DNA of 64,000 nt. It comes from Alphaproteobacteria bacterium. Its GTDB lineage: Bacteria > Pseudomonadota > Alphaproteobacteria > Micavibrionales > Micavibrionaceae. How positions within the stretch are numbered: position 1 is the stretch's first letter; each line of letters opens with the position of its first letter. Location: NCBI GenBank assembly GCA_020442385.1, contig JAGRKE010000002.1, positions 465,838 to 529,837 on the forward strand, read 5' to 3'. The notes under the pieces were generated by a model. It had not been told where the DNA came from, searched no databases, and saw only the letters and a list, made by a program, of their open reading frames with translations. Both the position numbers and the translations under genes were made by a program. Positions 8,034 to 16,971 of the stretch are shown here, one piece after another.

Positions 8034-8954
8034 ATGCAGGAATTCAAAACAAGCTTACTTCGTGAAAAATTCATCATCGAGGATAAAACCGTCGGTGATA
8101 AAGCTTCCTCCGTAACCGCCTTAAGCAATCGTATGGTCGTTTCTCTTGAAAACAAAAACGGTGCGCTACAAGAAACATTCGTTATACGCACACACAACAT
8201 GCATTCATGCACCCGTATGGCAACAAAAATCCTGCAAACATTCACCAAAACCGGCCCTCTGATGAACCGAAGCGTTCCTATAAAATGGGAAGAGCTGTGG
8301 GAAGACATTCTCAGCGATTTTGAGCGCAGCTTTAACCCGGATAAATGGCTTGCCATTTACAATGCCGGTAAGCCGGTTTTCAAAGCCGGAGATAATATCC
8401 ACCCATTTTTAGATCTTATTGAACGCTGCGACTATACCAATAAAGGTGAATATGAAGATGCTATTCCGCTGGCCGAATCCGCCTTTGTTAAAACGGGAAA
8501 GACAGTGAAAATCGCTTATGACGGTAATGTCGCGTTGGTTGTGAATTTCGATCATGAAGAAGCGCGCTGCGGTGTCATTTTGCGCGGGCCGGACCGCACA
8601 ACGACCTTTAACTTCAATGCCCATCCCGGCAAGACTTTGAAAACGCCTGATTTCGTACAATGCCTAGGCGCGGCAGCGGCCTTTTTAGAAGGAATGCAAC
8701 TCGCCTTCATGATCGGCATGGATGAAGTTAAAATCCGCTATGGCCTCATTGAACGTAACTCGCGCGAGGAAAAGAAGACCCAGGAAGGCCGCAAACGTCT
8801 GGGCCGCCTCAGCGCCATTATCGGCAATCTGGAAATCACACATACCGTGCGTTACAGGCCCGAACGCCCGGAATTTAAACGGGTTATATCGGACGCTGAG
8901 AAGCTGGCGCAAAAAATTCTTACACCCGCCGCCGACAGCGGGTATGTCGAATAA
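8034..8954 (+). CDS. Hypothetical protein (306 aa)
   Basis: A 306-residue cytosolic protein. It contains a repeated beta-rich theme (for example VKIAYDGNVALVVNFDHEEARCGVIL and a TTTFNFNAHPG segment) and a C-terminal charged helix KKTQEGRKRLGRLSAIIG. No family was recognised. GGAG at about 8020 serves as ribosome site. Its stop is 15 bp from the convergent aconitase stop. Confidence 0.6.
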   Translation: MQEFKTSLLREKFIIEDKTVGDKASSVTALSNRMVVSLENKNGALQETFVIRTHNMHSCTRMATKILQTFTKTGPLMNRSVPIKWEELWEDILSDFERSFNPDKWLAIYNAGKPVFKAGDNIHPFLDLIERCDYTNKGEYEDAIPLAESAFVKTGKTVKIAYDGNVALVVNFDHEEARCGVILRGPDRTTTFNFNAHPGKTLKTPDFVQCLGAAAAFLEGMQLAFMIGMDEVKIRYGLIERNSREEKKTQEGRKRLGRLSAIIGNLEITHTVRYRPERPEFKRVISDAEKLAQKILTPAADSGYVE

Positions 8955-8969
8955 TCTCGTGAAAAATAT

Positions 8970-11651
8970 CTAGGCCGCGTTCTTGGCAATATTGCGCAGA
9001 ACGTAGTGCAAAATGCCGCCATTTTGGTAATAGCCAACCTCGTCCAGTGTATCCAAACGGCATAAAAGCGTGACGTCCTTGCTGGAGCCATCGGCATAAT
9101 GCACGGTCATGACGATATCTTGCTGCGGCTTGAGACCACCTGCAATGCCCTTAACGTCGTAGGTTTCATCCCCTTTTAAGCCCAGCGTTTCTCTGGTCTC
9201 ACCATTCTTGAATTGCAGAGGCAAAACGCCCATTCCAATCAGGTTGGAGCGGTGAATACGCTCAAAACTCTCGGTCACCACGGCCTTCACACCCAGAAGG
9301 CGCGTACCCTTGGCGGCCCAGTCACGCGATGATCCTGTGCCGTATTCTTTTCCGGCAATCACAACCAGCGGCGTATTTTCGGCGCGGTATTTCACAGCCG
9401 CGTCGTAAATGCTCATCTCCTCACCGGAGGGCATGTGCTTGGTATACCCCCCTTCCGTGCCTGGCACCATTTCATTTTTGATACGGATATTGGCGAATGT
9501 GCCGCGCGTCATCACGCGGTCATTGCCCCGTCGCGAGCCGTAGGAGTTAAAATCAACGGGCTGCACGCCATGTTCAACCAAATATTCACCGGCCGGATGG
9601 GTCGGCTTAAACGCCCCGGCGGGCGAGATATGGTCAGTGGTCACGCTGTCACCCAAAATCGCCAGCGGACGGGCGCCGGTAATATCCTTGGTTTCACCCG
9701 CATTGAGGCTCATACCATCAAAGAAAGGCGGATTTTGGATATAGGTCGAGCTGTCCTGCCAGTTATAAGTTTCACCGGACGCATCGCCGCCAATCGCCTG
9801 CCATTCAGGCGTGCCCTTAAACACATCGGCGTAGCGCTTGGTGAACATCTCGGACGTCAGGCATGCGCGCACAGTCTCCTGCACCTCCATATTGCTCGGC
9901 CAGATATCCTTCATATAAACATCATTGCCCGCGCTGTCCTGGCCCAGCGGCTCATTATACAAATCAACCTTCATAGACCCGGCCAACGCATAAACAACCA
10001 CCAGCGGCGGTGAGGCCAGATAGTTGGATTTCACATGCGGGGAAATGCGCCCCTCAAAGTTTCGGTTACCGGAGAGGACCGATGTGACGTTCAAATCACC
10101 AGCCTCAACAGCAGCCCCAATCGGACCTGGCAAGGGGCCGGAATTTCCGATACAGGTCGTACATCCATAGCCGACAAGATCAAATCCAAGTGCATCCAAA
10201 TCTTTTTGCAGGCCCGCCTTTTCAAGATAATCGGTCACAACCTGCGATCCCGGCGCGAGCGAAGTTTTCACCCACGGCTTCACTTTCAAACCTTTTTCCA
10301 GCGCCTTTTTCGCGACCAGACCGGCCGCAACCATAACAGAGGGGTTAGAGGTGTTCGTACAGCTGGTAATCGCGGCAATTACAACATCACCGTTAGACAG
10401 ATCATAACCGCCGCCCTCAACGGGAACGGACTTTGCATCAGGACAAACATCCGCAAAAGAACTTACAGATTTTGACAGAGCGATGCGGTCTTGCGGACGC
10501 TTCGGCCCGGAAATAGACGGCTCAACGGTTGAGAGATCAAGTTCCAATGTTGTGGTGAAGACAGGATCGGCAGAGCCGGTCTCGCGCCACATACCCTGCT
10601 CCTTCGCATAAGCCTCAACCAGATTGACGCGGTGATCATCACGGCCGGTAAAGCGCAGATAATTTAAGGTCTCCTGATCGATCGGGAAGAAGCCGCAAGT
10701 TGCACCATATTCCGGCGCCATGTTCGCGATCGTCGCCTTATCGGCCAGAGTCATGTTATCAAGACCATCGCCGTAAAATTCGACGAACTTGCCAACAACG
10801 CCAAGCTTGCGCAGCATCTCAACCACGCGCAGAACAAGGTCGGTCGCGGTTGTGCCTTCTTTCATCTTGCCGGTAATCTTAAAGCCGACAACCTCAGGGA
10901 TCAGCATGGAGACAGGCTGGCCGAGCATAGCAGCCTCCGCCTCAATTCCGCCCACGCCCCAACCCAGAACGGCCAGACCGTTGACCATGGTGGTGTGGGA
11001 ATCCGTGCCCACCAGCGTATCGGGATAGGCCACCTGACGGCCCTTATTATTCTCATCTTCATCAACCCAGATGGTCTGGGCCAGATATTCCAAATTCACC
11101 TGATGGCAAATACCTGTGCCCGGCGGCACAACGCGGAAATTCTTAAAAGCGCTCTGCCCCCATTTCAGAAACTCATAGCGCTCACCATTGCGCTCGAACT
11201 CTTTTTCAACATTGGCTTTGAAGGCCGAGGGCGTGCCAAATTCATCCACCATAACGGAATGATCAATCACCAAATCAACAGGCACCAGCGGGTTAATATT
11301 TTGCGCGTTCCCGCCCAGAGAGACCATCGCCTCGCGCATCGCCGCCAAATCAACCACAGCCGGAACGCCGGTAAAATCCTGCATCAAAACGCGGGCCGGA
11401 CGGTAAGCAATCTCGGTCGATGATTTTTTCTCTTTCAGCCAATCAGCCAGCGCCTGAATATCATCGCATGTGACGCTGCGCCCGTCTTCAAAGCGCAAAA
11501 GATTTTCGAGCAAAACCTTCAGGGTGTAGGGCAACCGGCTTACATCACCGATTTTTTCTGCAGCGGCACTCAGGCTGTAATAATCGTAATCCTTGCCGTC
11601 TACGCTCAGCGTTTTACGTGTACCCAGTGTGTCTTGGCCAGTTTGTGTCAT
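8970..11651 (-). CDS. acnA: Aconitate hydratase A (aconitase)
   Basis: An 893-residue enzyme of the AcnA/IRP class, which converts citrate to isocitrate in the TCA cycle. The [4Fe-4S] ligands are visible: one Cys in [15 protein letters not shown] and two in [14 protein letters not shown]. Other landmarks are [55 protein letters not shown] and [16 protein letters not shown] (swivel domain active-site loop). Length equals the E. coli AcnA class. GGGGGATAAACTTT precedes ATG. It is a single-gene unit; isocitrate dehydrogenase lies 5 kb away on the same strand. Confidence 0.98.
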   Translation of the reverse strand: MTQTGQDTLGTRKTLSVDGKDYDYYSLSAAAEKIGDVSRLPYTLKVLLENLLRFEDGRSVTCDDIQALADWLKEKKSSTEIAYRPARVLMQDFTGVPAVVDLAAMREAMVSLGGNAQNINPLVPVDLVIDHSVMVDEFGTPSAFKANVEKEFERNGERYEFLKWGQSAFKNFRVVPPGTGICHQVNLEYLAQTIWVDEDENNKGRQVAYPDTLVGTDSHTTMVNGLAVLGWGVGGIEAEAAMLGQPVSMLIPEVVGFKITGKMKEGTTATDLVLRVVEMLRKLGVVGKFVEFYGDGLDNMTLADKATIANMAPEYGATCGFFPIDQETLNYLRFTGRDDHRVNLVEAYAKEQGMWRETGSADPVFTTTLELDLSTVEPSISGPKRPQDRIALSKSVSSFADVCPDAKSVPVEGGGYDLSNGDVVIAAITSCTNTSNPSVMVAAGLVAKKALEKGLKVKPWVKTSLAPGSQVVTDYLEKAGLQKDLDALGFDLVGYGCTTCIGNSGPLPGPIGAAVEAGDLNVTSVLSGNRNFEGRISPHVKSNYLASPPLVVVYALAGSMKVDLYNEPLGQDSAGNDVYMKDIWPSNMEVQETVRACLTSEMFTKRYADVFKGTPEWQAIGGDASGETYNWQDSSTYIQNPPFFDGMSLNAGETKDITGARPLAILGDSVTTDHISPAGAFKPTHPAGEYLVEHGVQPVDFNSYGSRRGNDRVMTRGTFANIRIKNEMVPGTEGGYTKHMPSGEEMSIYDAAVKYRAENTPLVVIAGKEYGTGSSRDWAAKGTRLLGVKAVVTESFERIHRSNLIGMGVLPLQFKNGETRETLGLKGDETYDVKGIAGGLKPQQDIVMTVHYADGSSKDVTLLCRLDTLDEVGYYQNGGILHYVLRNIAKNAA

Positions 11652-11755
11652 AAAGTTTATCCCCCTGAAGAGTCGAAAGAATTTCCGCTCAAGAGTTTAT
11701 CATGAAGCACAAAGATATAAAAAGGGGTTAATATCGAGGTCAAATAAGAAAAGAG

Positions 11756-12898
11756 CTAAAGCTCATAAGCCCACATGATGTCTAAATCGCCATCACTGTC
11801 TCTTTTTATGAACATACTTAGCTCTTGATCCCCTTCAAGCGAATGGCCACCCGGATCATCTGCAATGTAGTTTTTATAAACGTCTGGAAGAGCACCTTTG
11901 ACAGGCTCAAAAGGCGCAGTGACAATTTTCTCAAATTCCGAAGCAGAAAACGAAACAAAATTTTTATCCACTTTTTTAAATGCGCGTTTTTTCATGTCCT
12001 TATGTTCATCATAGGCATCTACACCACGGCGCGCGCTTATATATGTTTTTTGTTCATAAATCATTGCAGACATCATGAAGGCTTGCTTGAACTTCTTATT
12101 CTGCCGGTACAGATCATTTAAATATTTCAGACATAAATCACTGCATATTTGCAAATCATCAAGCTCTTCTTGCATAGCCTTCATTAGAAAGTCGGCACCT
12201 TTGGTCTCTTCAATTTGGTCAAGAATGAAGTGTGCCTGTGCAAATTTTGCAGTCTCGCACCCAAAATTATCCGCAAGAATAATGATGGCTCCCTCATTTT
12301 CCGAGTTAACGGCTTTAGCAATGTAGTCCTCAACATCGCTCCTGTTTTTTGCTTCAAATGCTTGCTCAAGTCTGTAAGTAATCACTTCATAATCATATGC
12401 ATCCAGACCCTCAGCGCGGGCATACATTTCGTCACACTCGGACGCTCTTCCAAGAGTCTTCAAAATTCTGGCTTTTTCAGTAAACAGCTCTACCTCAAAG
12501 GGGTGCTTCGCAATAGCTTCATCAAGGACCTTAATCGCCTCATCGTGCTGACCTAGAAAAAACAAACACTCTTCTTTCTGGATATAATATTCCATCTTGT
12601 TCGGATTAAGCTCTAAAAGACGGTTACAGAAAGCCAAGGCATCATCAGTTAAGCAGTCCGAAAAAGCATAATAGGAAAGGGTGTCTATTATTCCCTCATG
12701 AGAATTGTCTTCAATAGCAAAGCCTTCAAACGGGGTCTTTTCGAAAAGGTCCAGTGTTTTTCGATCAACCAAACTGAGAATATTCATCAGAATCTTCAGT
12801 GTCTTAGAGTCATCATACTTATGCTCAAGACTCTCCAGCGCGTATTTAATCAATTCTGGATGGTTTCTGACAAAAGCAGCGTATTTTGAAAGTGCCAT
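11756..12898 (-). CDS. TPR-like hypothetical protein
   Basis: A 380-residue, AT-rich, acidic protein. Residues about 70-200 look like tetratricopeptide repeats (for example LAFCNRLLELNPNKMEYYIQ, then ECLFFLGQHDEAIKVLDEA and KARILKTLGRASECDEMYARA), and the C-terminal 100 residues are a separate domain ending in DGDLDIMWAYEL. TPR proteins mediate protein contacts; the partner is unknown. No signal peptide. It stands alone, flanked by AT-rich spacers, and its composition differs from aconitase. Confidence 0.6.
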   Translation of the reverse strand: MALSKYAAFVRNHPELIKYALESLEHKYDDSKTLKILMNILSLVDRKTLDLFEKTPFEGFAIEDNSHEGIIDTLSYYAFSDCLTDDALAFCNRLLELNPNKMEYYIQKEECLFFLGQHDEAIKVLDEAIAKHPFEVELFTEKARILKTLGRASECDEMYARAEGLDAYDYEVITYRLEQAFEAKNRSDVEDYIAKAVNSENEGAIIILADNFGCETAKFAQAHFILDQIEETKGADFLMKAMQEELDDLQICSDLCLKYLNDLYRQNKKFKQAFMMSAMIYEQKTYISARRGVDAYDEHKDMKKRAFKKVDKNFVSFSASEFEKIVTAPFEPVKGALPDVYKNYIADDPGGHSLEGDQELSMFIKRDSDGDLDIMWAYEL

Positions 12899-13208
12899 GG
12901 CCTAAATTACTCTACGCAAAAATATTTTTTCATATGAAAAATATAAAAATCTTACGCTTGTAAGTCAAATAAATATTTCATAGAACTAATGCATGGTTTT
13001 TTTATTTAAAATCAGTGGCTTAAAATTCCTCAAAAATGCCTTTTTTACATCCACATTTTGGCCATATTTCACTGTCATTATGGAATCATAGACCAGAAGC
13101 GATAAAGATTTTCTTTTGCCTCTACCGTCTAGTTAGCTCACTACCGTATTTTAAACCGCTGCCTCCTACCAGGGCAGCGGTTTTTCATTGAGCCGCAAAA
13201 AAGGGAAA
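12899..13208. other. AT-rich intergenic region with an orphan terminator
   Basis: About 310 bp without a gene. The left part holds an AT-rich imperfect palindrome around CATATG (12920-12944) that probably belongs to the promoter of the TPR-like gene. The right end holds a strong hairpin (13153-13185). Between them no ORF was found. A small RNA on the plus strand is possible but unproven. Confidence 0.35.
13153..13185. terminator. Strong hairpin terminator
   Basis: AAACCGCTGCC (13153-13163) pairs with GGCAGCGGTTT (13173-13183) followed by TTC on the plus strand; a shorter T-run follows on the minus strand. It may end the minus-strand gene at 13209 or an uncharacterised plus-strand transcript. 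Confidence 0.6.
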
Positions 13209-13949
13209 TTAGCGGGCGTAACCACTGCGTGATTGGTATTTTTCCTGAAAGCTGGGACATTGGTCGCGCACACTTTCATATTCTTTAATGTTATCAACGG
13301 CGCGCTGAAGATCGATGCGCTCCAGCTCCATTTTCTTATATTCGTGCTTCACAATGTCATAGACGGTATCTTGCATTCGCTCCATCACCGTTTGCGTCCC
13401 GGCCGCGTTGATAATGCCGCTTTTAAAGCCGCGCACGCTCAATTCATCATAGAGCTTCTTACCCATGATGCGGGCATATTTATTGACGATCTCGCGGTCC
13501 ACTTTCACATGTTTTAGTTCGTGCCGGCGCACCGCCTCATGCATGCAGCGATCTTCATAAACCTCTTTGGCAATCACGATGCTCGGATCAATCTCTAAAA
13601 CCACATCAATCGTGTCGTACCAAACACAGGCTGCGCCCTGACGCTCATAGGTCATATAGGCCAGCTTGACCTGCGGGCGCAGCTTAATGCCGCCGCTCAT
13701 AAAACCTTGCGTTACACTCACCCCGCCAAAACCGTGCGGATCAATGGTGTCGCTTTTAATTTTCTGAATTTGATTAAGGCTCTGGGAGTAGTCATAGCGG
13801 ATATCCAGCGTTTTGGGCGTTACATTGATGGCCGTGGCCTTGGGCATATCACAGGCCAAACCGCCGCCGCCTGCTGCTAAAACTAAAAGAGATCCAACTG
13901 TTAAAGGATCAAAAACCGCCACGGGAAACCCCTTTCTCAAAACGCCCAT
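13209..13949 (-). CDS. Exported protein with HExxH zinc-peptidase motif
   Basis: A 246-residue protein with an N-terminal basic-hydrophobic export signal ending near GGGGLAC (possible but imperfect lipobox). The central sequence EAVRRHELKHVKVDREI contains HELKH, an HExxH zinc-binding motif with a downstream acidic helix. The C-terminus is a long charged helix (MERMQDTVYDIVKHEYKKMELERIDLQ). It resembles small uncharacterised bacterial putative zinc proteases of the DUF922 kind, but the assignment is tentative. It is divergent from yggT, 70 bp away. Confidence 0.6.
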   Translation of the reverse strand: MGVLRKGFPVAVFDPLTVGSLLVLAAGGGGLACDMPKATAINVTPKTLDIRYDYSQSLNQIQKIKSDTIDPHGFGGVSVTQGFMSGGIKLRPQVKLAYMTYERQGAACVWYDTIDVVLEIDPSIVIAKEVYEDRCMHEAVRRHELKHVKVDREIVNKYARIMGKKLYDELSVRGFKSGIINAAGTQTVMERMQDTVYDIVKHEYKKMELERIDLQRAVDNIKEYESVRDQCPSFQEKYQSRSGYAR

Positions 13950-14019
13950 TTATATTATACCAGAGAGTGTAAAAGAATTATAAAGCCTTTACGGCTTTTC
14001 ACTCATAAGGATCAAGCCC

Positions 14020-14298
14020 ATGTACGTTATCGCCTCTTTCATCAGTATGGCCGTCGATATTTATATCGCGATTATTATCATCCAAGTCGCTATCAGCTGG
14101 CTCATCGCTTTTGATGTCATCAATGCGGATAATGAAAAAGCGCAGAACCTGATCGGCCTGCTTAAAAAAGCAACCGACCCGGTTTATAAGCCCATCCAGA
14201 AGTATATTCCACCCATCGGCGGCATTGACATCACACCGATCGTTGTAATTCTGGCCTTGTCTTTCCTGCGCAATCTGTTATTGAACGCCGTACTTTAA
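14020..14298 (+). CDS. yggT: YggT family membrane protein
   Basis: A 92-residue protein with two membrane helices (residues 5-32 and 70-90) separated by a loop with KKATDPVYKPIQKYIPPIGGIDITPI, the YggT signature (DPVxxPxRxxxPxxGxxDxxPI). YggT proteins are small membrane proteins linked to osmotic/K+ stress and division-site functions in various bacteria. AAGGAT precedes ATG 14020. It is 26 bp upstream of folD and probably in an operon with it. Confidence 0.88.
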   Translation: MYVIASFISMAVDIYIAIIIIQVAISWLIAFDVINADNEKAQNLIGLLKKATDPVYKPIQKYIPPIGGIDITPIVVILALSFLRNLLLNAVL

Positions 14299-14323
14299 AC
14301 CCTTAAGCAAAAGACCGAATACC

Positions 14324-15169
14324 ATGAGCGCGACAATCATTGACGGAAAACTCATCGCAGCCGGACTTCGCGAGAGCCTCAAAAATGATGTCGAAGCCAT
14401 GGCGAAAGCGCGCAATATGCGCCCCGGTCTAGCTGTAATTCTGGTGGGTGATGATCCGGCCAGCCATGTCTATGTGCGCAATAAAATCCGCGCCTGCGAA
14501 GAGGTTGGCTTGCAAAGCTTTGAGGTGAAATTGCCAGCGAAGGCGCAACAGGCCGAAGTCGAGGCCGAGATTCAAGCCTTTAACGACAACCACAATATCC
14601 ATGGCATTTTACTGCAACTGCCTGTGCCGGAACATCTGAATAGCGATGCGCTGATCCAAATGATTGACCCGGCTAAGGATGTTGACGGGCTGACCTATAT
14701 CAATATCGGCAAGCTGGTTGCGGGCGATGAGAGCGGGCTTGTGCCCTGCACACCGCAAGGCTCCCTCGCCCTTATCAAAAGCGTGCGTGAAGATTTAAGC
14801 GGTCTGCACGCGGTTGTGATTGGCCGCTCCTTGCTATTCGGGAAACCGATGGCGCAGCTCCTGCTCGCGGAAAATTGCACAGTGACAATGGCGCATTCGC
14901 GCACGAAAAATCTGGAAGAGATTTGTAAATCCGCCGACATCCTCGTCGCCGCCGTCGGCCGCCCCAAAATGGTGAAGGGCGACTGGATTAAGGACGGCGC
15001 GATTGTGATTGATGTCGGTATCAACCGCCAGGATGATGGCAAGCTGTGCGGGGATGTTGATTATGATGAAACCGCAAAAACCGCGAGCGCAATCACGCCT
15101 GTTCCGGGCGGCGTCGGCCCGATGACCATTGCCTGCCTGCTCGCCAATACGGTCAAAGCCGCAAAATAA
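14324..15169 (+). CDS. folD: Bifunctional methylene-THF dehydrogenase / methenyl-THF cyclohydrolase
   Basis: A 281-residue FolD. It oxidises 5,10-methylene-THF with NADP+ and hydrolyses the methenyl product to 10-formyl-THF. Motifs seen: SHVYVRNKIRACEEVG (catalytic Lys and Tyr), GILLQLPVPEHL, DPAKDVDGL, VVIGRSLLFGKPMAQLL (nucleotide-binding loop) and TPVPGGVGPMTIACLL. Full length for the family. It follows yggT closely. Confidence 0.97.
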   Translation: MSATIIDGKLIAAGLRESLKNDVEAMAKARNMRPGLAVILVGDDPASHVYVRNKIRACEEVGLQSFEVKLPAKAQQAEVEAEIQAFNDNHNIHGILLQLPVPEHLNSDALIQMIDPAKDVDGLTYINIGKLVAGDESGLVPCTPQGSLALIKSVREDLSGLHAVVIGRSLLFGKPMAQLLLAENCTVTMAHSRTKNLEEICKSADILVAAVGRPKMVKGDWIKDGAIVIDVGINRQDDGKLCGDVDYDETAKTASAITPVPGGVGPMTIACLLANTVKAAK

Positions 15170-15170
15170 T

Positions 15171-15199
15171 TTGACGTAACTTCCACCTCATATTATTAG
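15171..15199 (+). promoter_or_regulatory. Sigma70-type promoter for the gene at 15227
   Basis: TTGACG (15171-15176) and TATTAG (15194-15199) separated by 17 bp, starting immediately after the folD stop codon and about 28 bp before the next ATG. Confidence 0.45.
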
Positions 15200-15226
15200 T
15201 ATCTAAATAACAAAAGATACTGAGCC

Positions 15227-16096
15227 ATGGAACTGAGTAACCTATTCAAAAGCAAAACAGGCTATTTCAAAGATCATAAAGATTTTTTGAAATTCATTTC
15301 TCGCACGAAGCTTGAAAAATTTAGTCCTTCGGAATTTATTCCCCATCTGGTGTATATTAACAACTACATCTCAAACGGGCGCACACAGGACGAACACGAA
15401 TCACGCTACCGACGTTTATTTAATGCTGAGCTTGATGTTGCTTATAAAATTATGGAGCGTTTGAGTTTTTCTGAGGATTACAAAAAAAAACGAGATGAAG
15501 GTCTCGAAAGAACGATTAAAGTCATTAAGGATAGAAACTTAATCTCACCTCGTGAACTTTCTCTTTCTCACATCAGTTTAGATAGGCGCAAAGAAATAAT
15601 CAGACAAGTCTTTAAGGTCTACTCTGAAGAACAAATTATAGCCAAGAAAAAACTTCCGATTACAGATATAGAATTTTATGAAGACAAGCATAATGGCTTT
15701 CATGCGCATTTGGAATTCGATACCGATATAGATGATCTGGCGGTTTACACTTCAAACTACAGTATACATATCAACACAACTGCCGATACGTATTTTCGCC
15801 ATGAAGAAATTTTCTTCTCTTGTTCTGATGTTATTCATGAAGCACAGCACATATTACAAATGGAGCTTGCTAACCAATACGCCAAAGGCCAACTCTGTGA
15901 AAAATCAAAGCTATATGAAGACGCAAAAATGATTTATCTGCTAAACCTTCATGATCAAGATACGGTTACTTGCGCCAACGAAATTTATGAAAAAATATTT
16001 TTAGAAACAGACGCTCGAAGCGTTCAAGACAATTTTGCCTTAGCCCTTAAGCGTCAAAAAGCAGAGCTTTATTACGCCCCGAGTGTTTTAAAATAA
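15227..16096 (+). CDS. Hypothetical protein with HExxH-type motif
   Basis: A 289-residue AT-rich cytosolic protein. The sequence SDVIHEAQHILQMEL contains HEAQH, an HExxH zinc-site pattern set in a helix, with acidic residues further on (ETDARSVQ) that could supply a third ligand. The N-terminal half is basic and helical. No family recognised. It has its own promoter and differs in composition from the folD gene in front of it, suggesting later acquisition. Confidence 0.55.
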   Translation: MELSNLFKSKTGYFKDHKDFLKFISRTKLEKFSPSEFIPHLVYINNYISNGRTQDEHESRYRRLFNAELDVAYKIMERLSFSEDYKKKRDEGLERTIKVIKDRNLISPRELSLSHISLDRRKEIIRQVFKVYSEEQIIAKKKLPITDIEFYEDKHNGFHAHLEFDTDIDDLAVYTSNYSIHINTTADTYFRHEEIFFSCSDVIHEAQHILQMELANQYAKGQLCEKSKLYEDAKMIYLLNLHDQDTVTCANEIYEKIFLETDARSVQDNFALALKRQKAELYYAPSVLK

Positions 16097-16233
16097 AAAA
16101 TATTTAAAAACAAAGGTTTAAAGATACCCCAATCAAGCCTTTAACCCTTTAATTCTTTCTTTACCGTTGCCGCCTATAATATTCACATAAACCTTACTGG
16201 GTTTGGGGTGTAAAAAAATAGAGGGACAAAATC

Positions 16234-16956
16234 ATGGCGGGACCATTCGGTGCAGGCGTTACAGGCAACAATTTTGATATCACAGGCGGTGTGAGCAATC
16301 TCACAGTAGACTTAAGCGAGGTTCTGGGCGCTCAAGACGCAGAAACGCTCAATGGAGATATTTTCAAAGGAGGAGTGGCCTTTGGCGGCCGACACGCCCT
16401 CAACGACCCATATTCCTTAGTAACAGTATTTGGAAAATACAGCGCAGGCGCCGAGTACGGTACAGGTGAACTTGCTGATAACCTGAGGGTTAATTTACTC
16501 AATCTGGAAGCAAAGGCGGGCGTTGATACTGAATTCGAAATCGGACGCTATTCCTCACTATCCGTTGGCGCTTCGGTCATTGGTCAAAAGCAGAATTATA
16601 ATGCCCCAAATTTTTATGATGGCAGCTTCACAAATGCCGATGGCAACAAAACCCTTCTTCGGAATGAAGGTGTTCTGGCTGGTGCAGATATGAGCATGAA
16701 TCTAGGCAGATTCACGTTCTTCGGAAATTATGATTTTGCGATAACCGAAAACACAAACGACAGAATGGGCGCGGGAATTGCCCTCAAATTTGGTAAAGCT
16801 TGCGGTAATTGCGATTACGGGCTTAATGCGCTTGTGAAGGTTAGCCAATCCGACGTTAACGGCACCGATGCCGTGCTCGGCAATAACGAGGTTGTTAACC
16901 CCGTTGATAAGGCAAACGCCCTGAATGTAAGCGCAGGACTTTCTTTCAAATTTTAG
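16234..16956 (+). CDS. Beta-barrel-like protein without a visible signal peptide
   Basis: A 240-residue Gly/Asn-rich protein made of alternating hydrophobic/polar strands such as YSSLSVGASVIGQKQNY, FTFFGNYDFAITENT and the terminal LNVSAGLSFKF. Ending on an amphipathic strand with Phe is typical of outer-membrane barrels, yet the N-terminus (MAGPFGAGVTG) has no signal peptide and a stop codon lies just upstream in frame. A pair of cysteines (CGNC) is near the end. A TATAAT at 16175-16180 may be the -10 box. Function unknown. Confidence 0.5.
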   Translation: MAGPFGAGVTGNNFDITGGVSNLTVDLSEVLGAQDAETLNGDIFKGGVAFGGRHALNDPYSLVTVFGKYSAGAEYGTGELADNLRVNLLNLEAKAGVDTEFEIGRYSSLSVGASVIGQKQNYNAPNFYDGSFTNADGNKTLLRNEGVLAGADMSMNLGRFTFFGNYDFAITENTNDRMGAGIALKFGKACGNCDYGLNALVKVSQSDVNGTDAVLGNNEVVNPVDKANALNVSAGLSFKF

Positions 16957-16971
16957 AGACGACGTACGCCG

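Noticed and set aside
9435..11423. Several plus-strand frames within the aconitase gene
   Set aside because: They are shadows of acnA on the other strand; aconitase motifs are continuous through the region.
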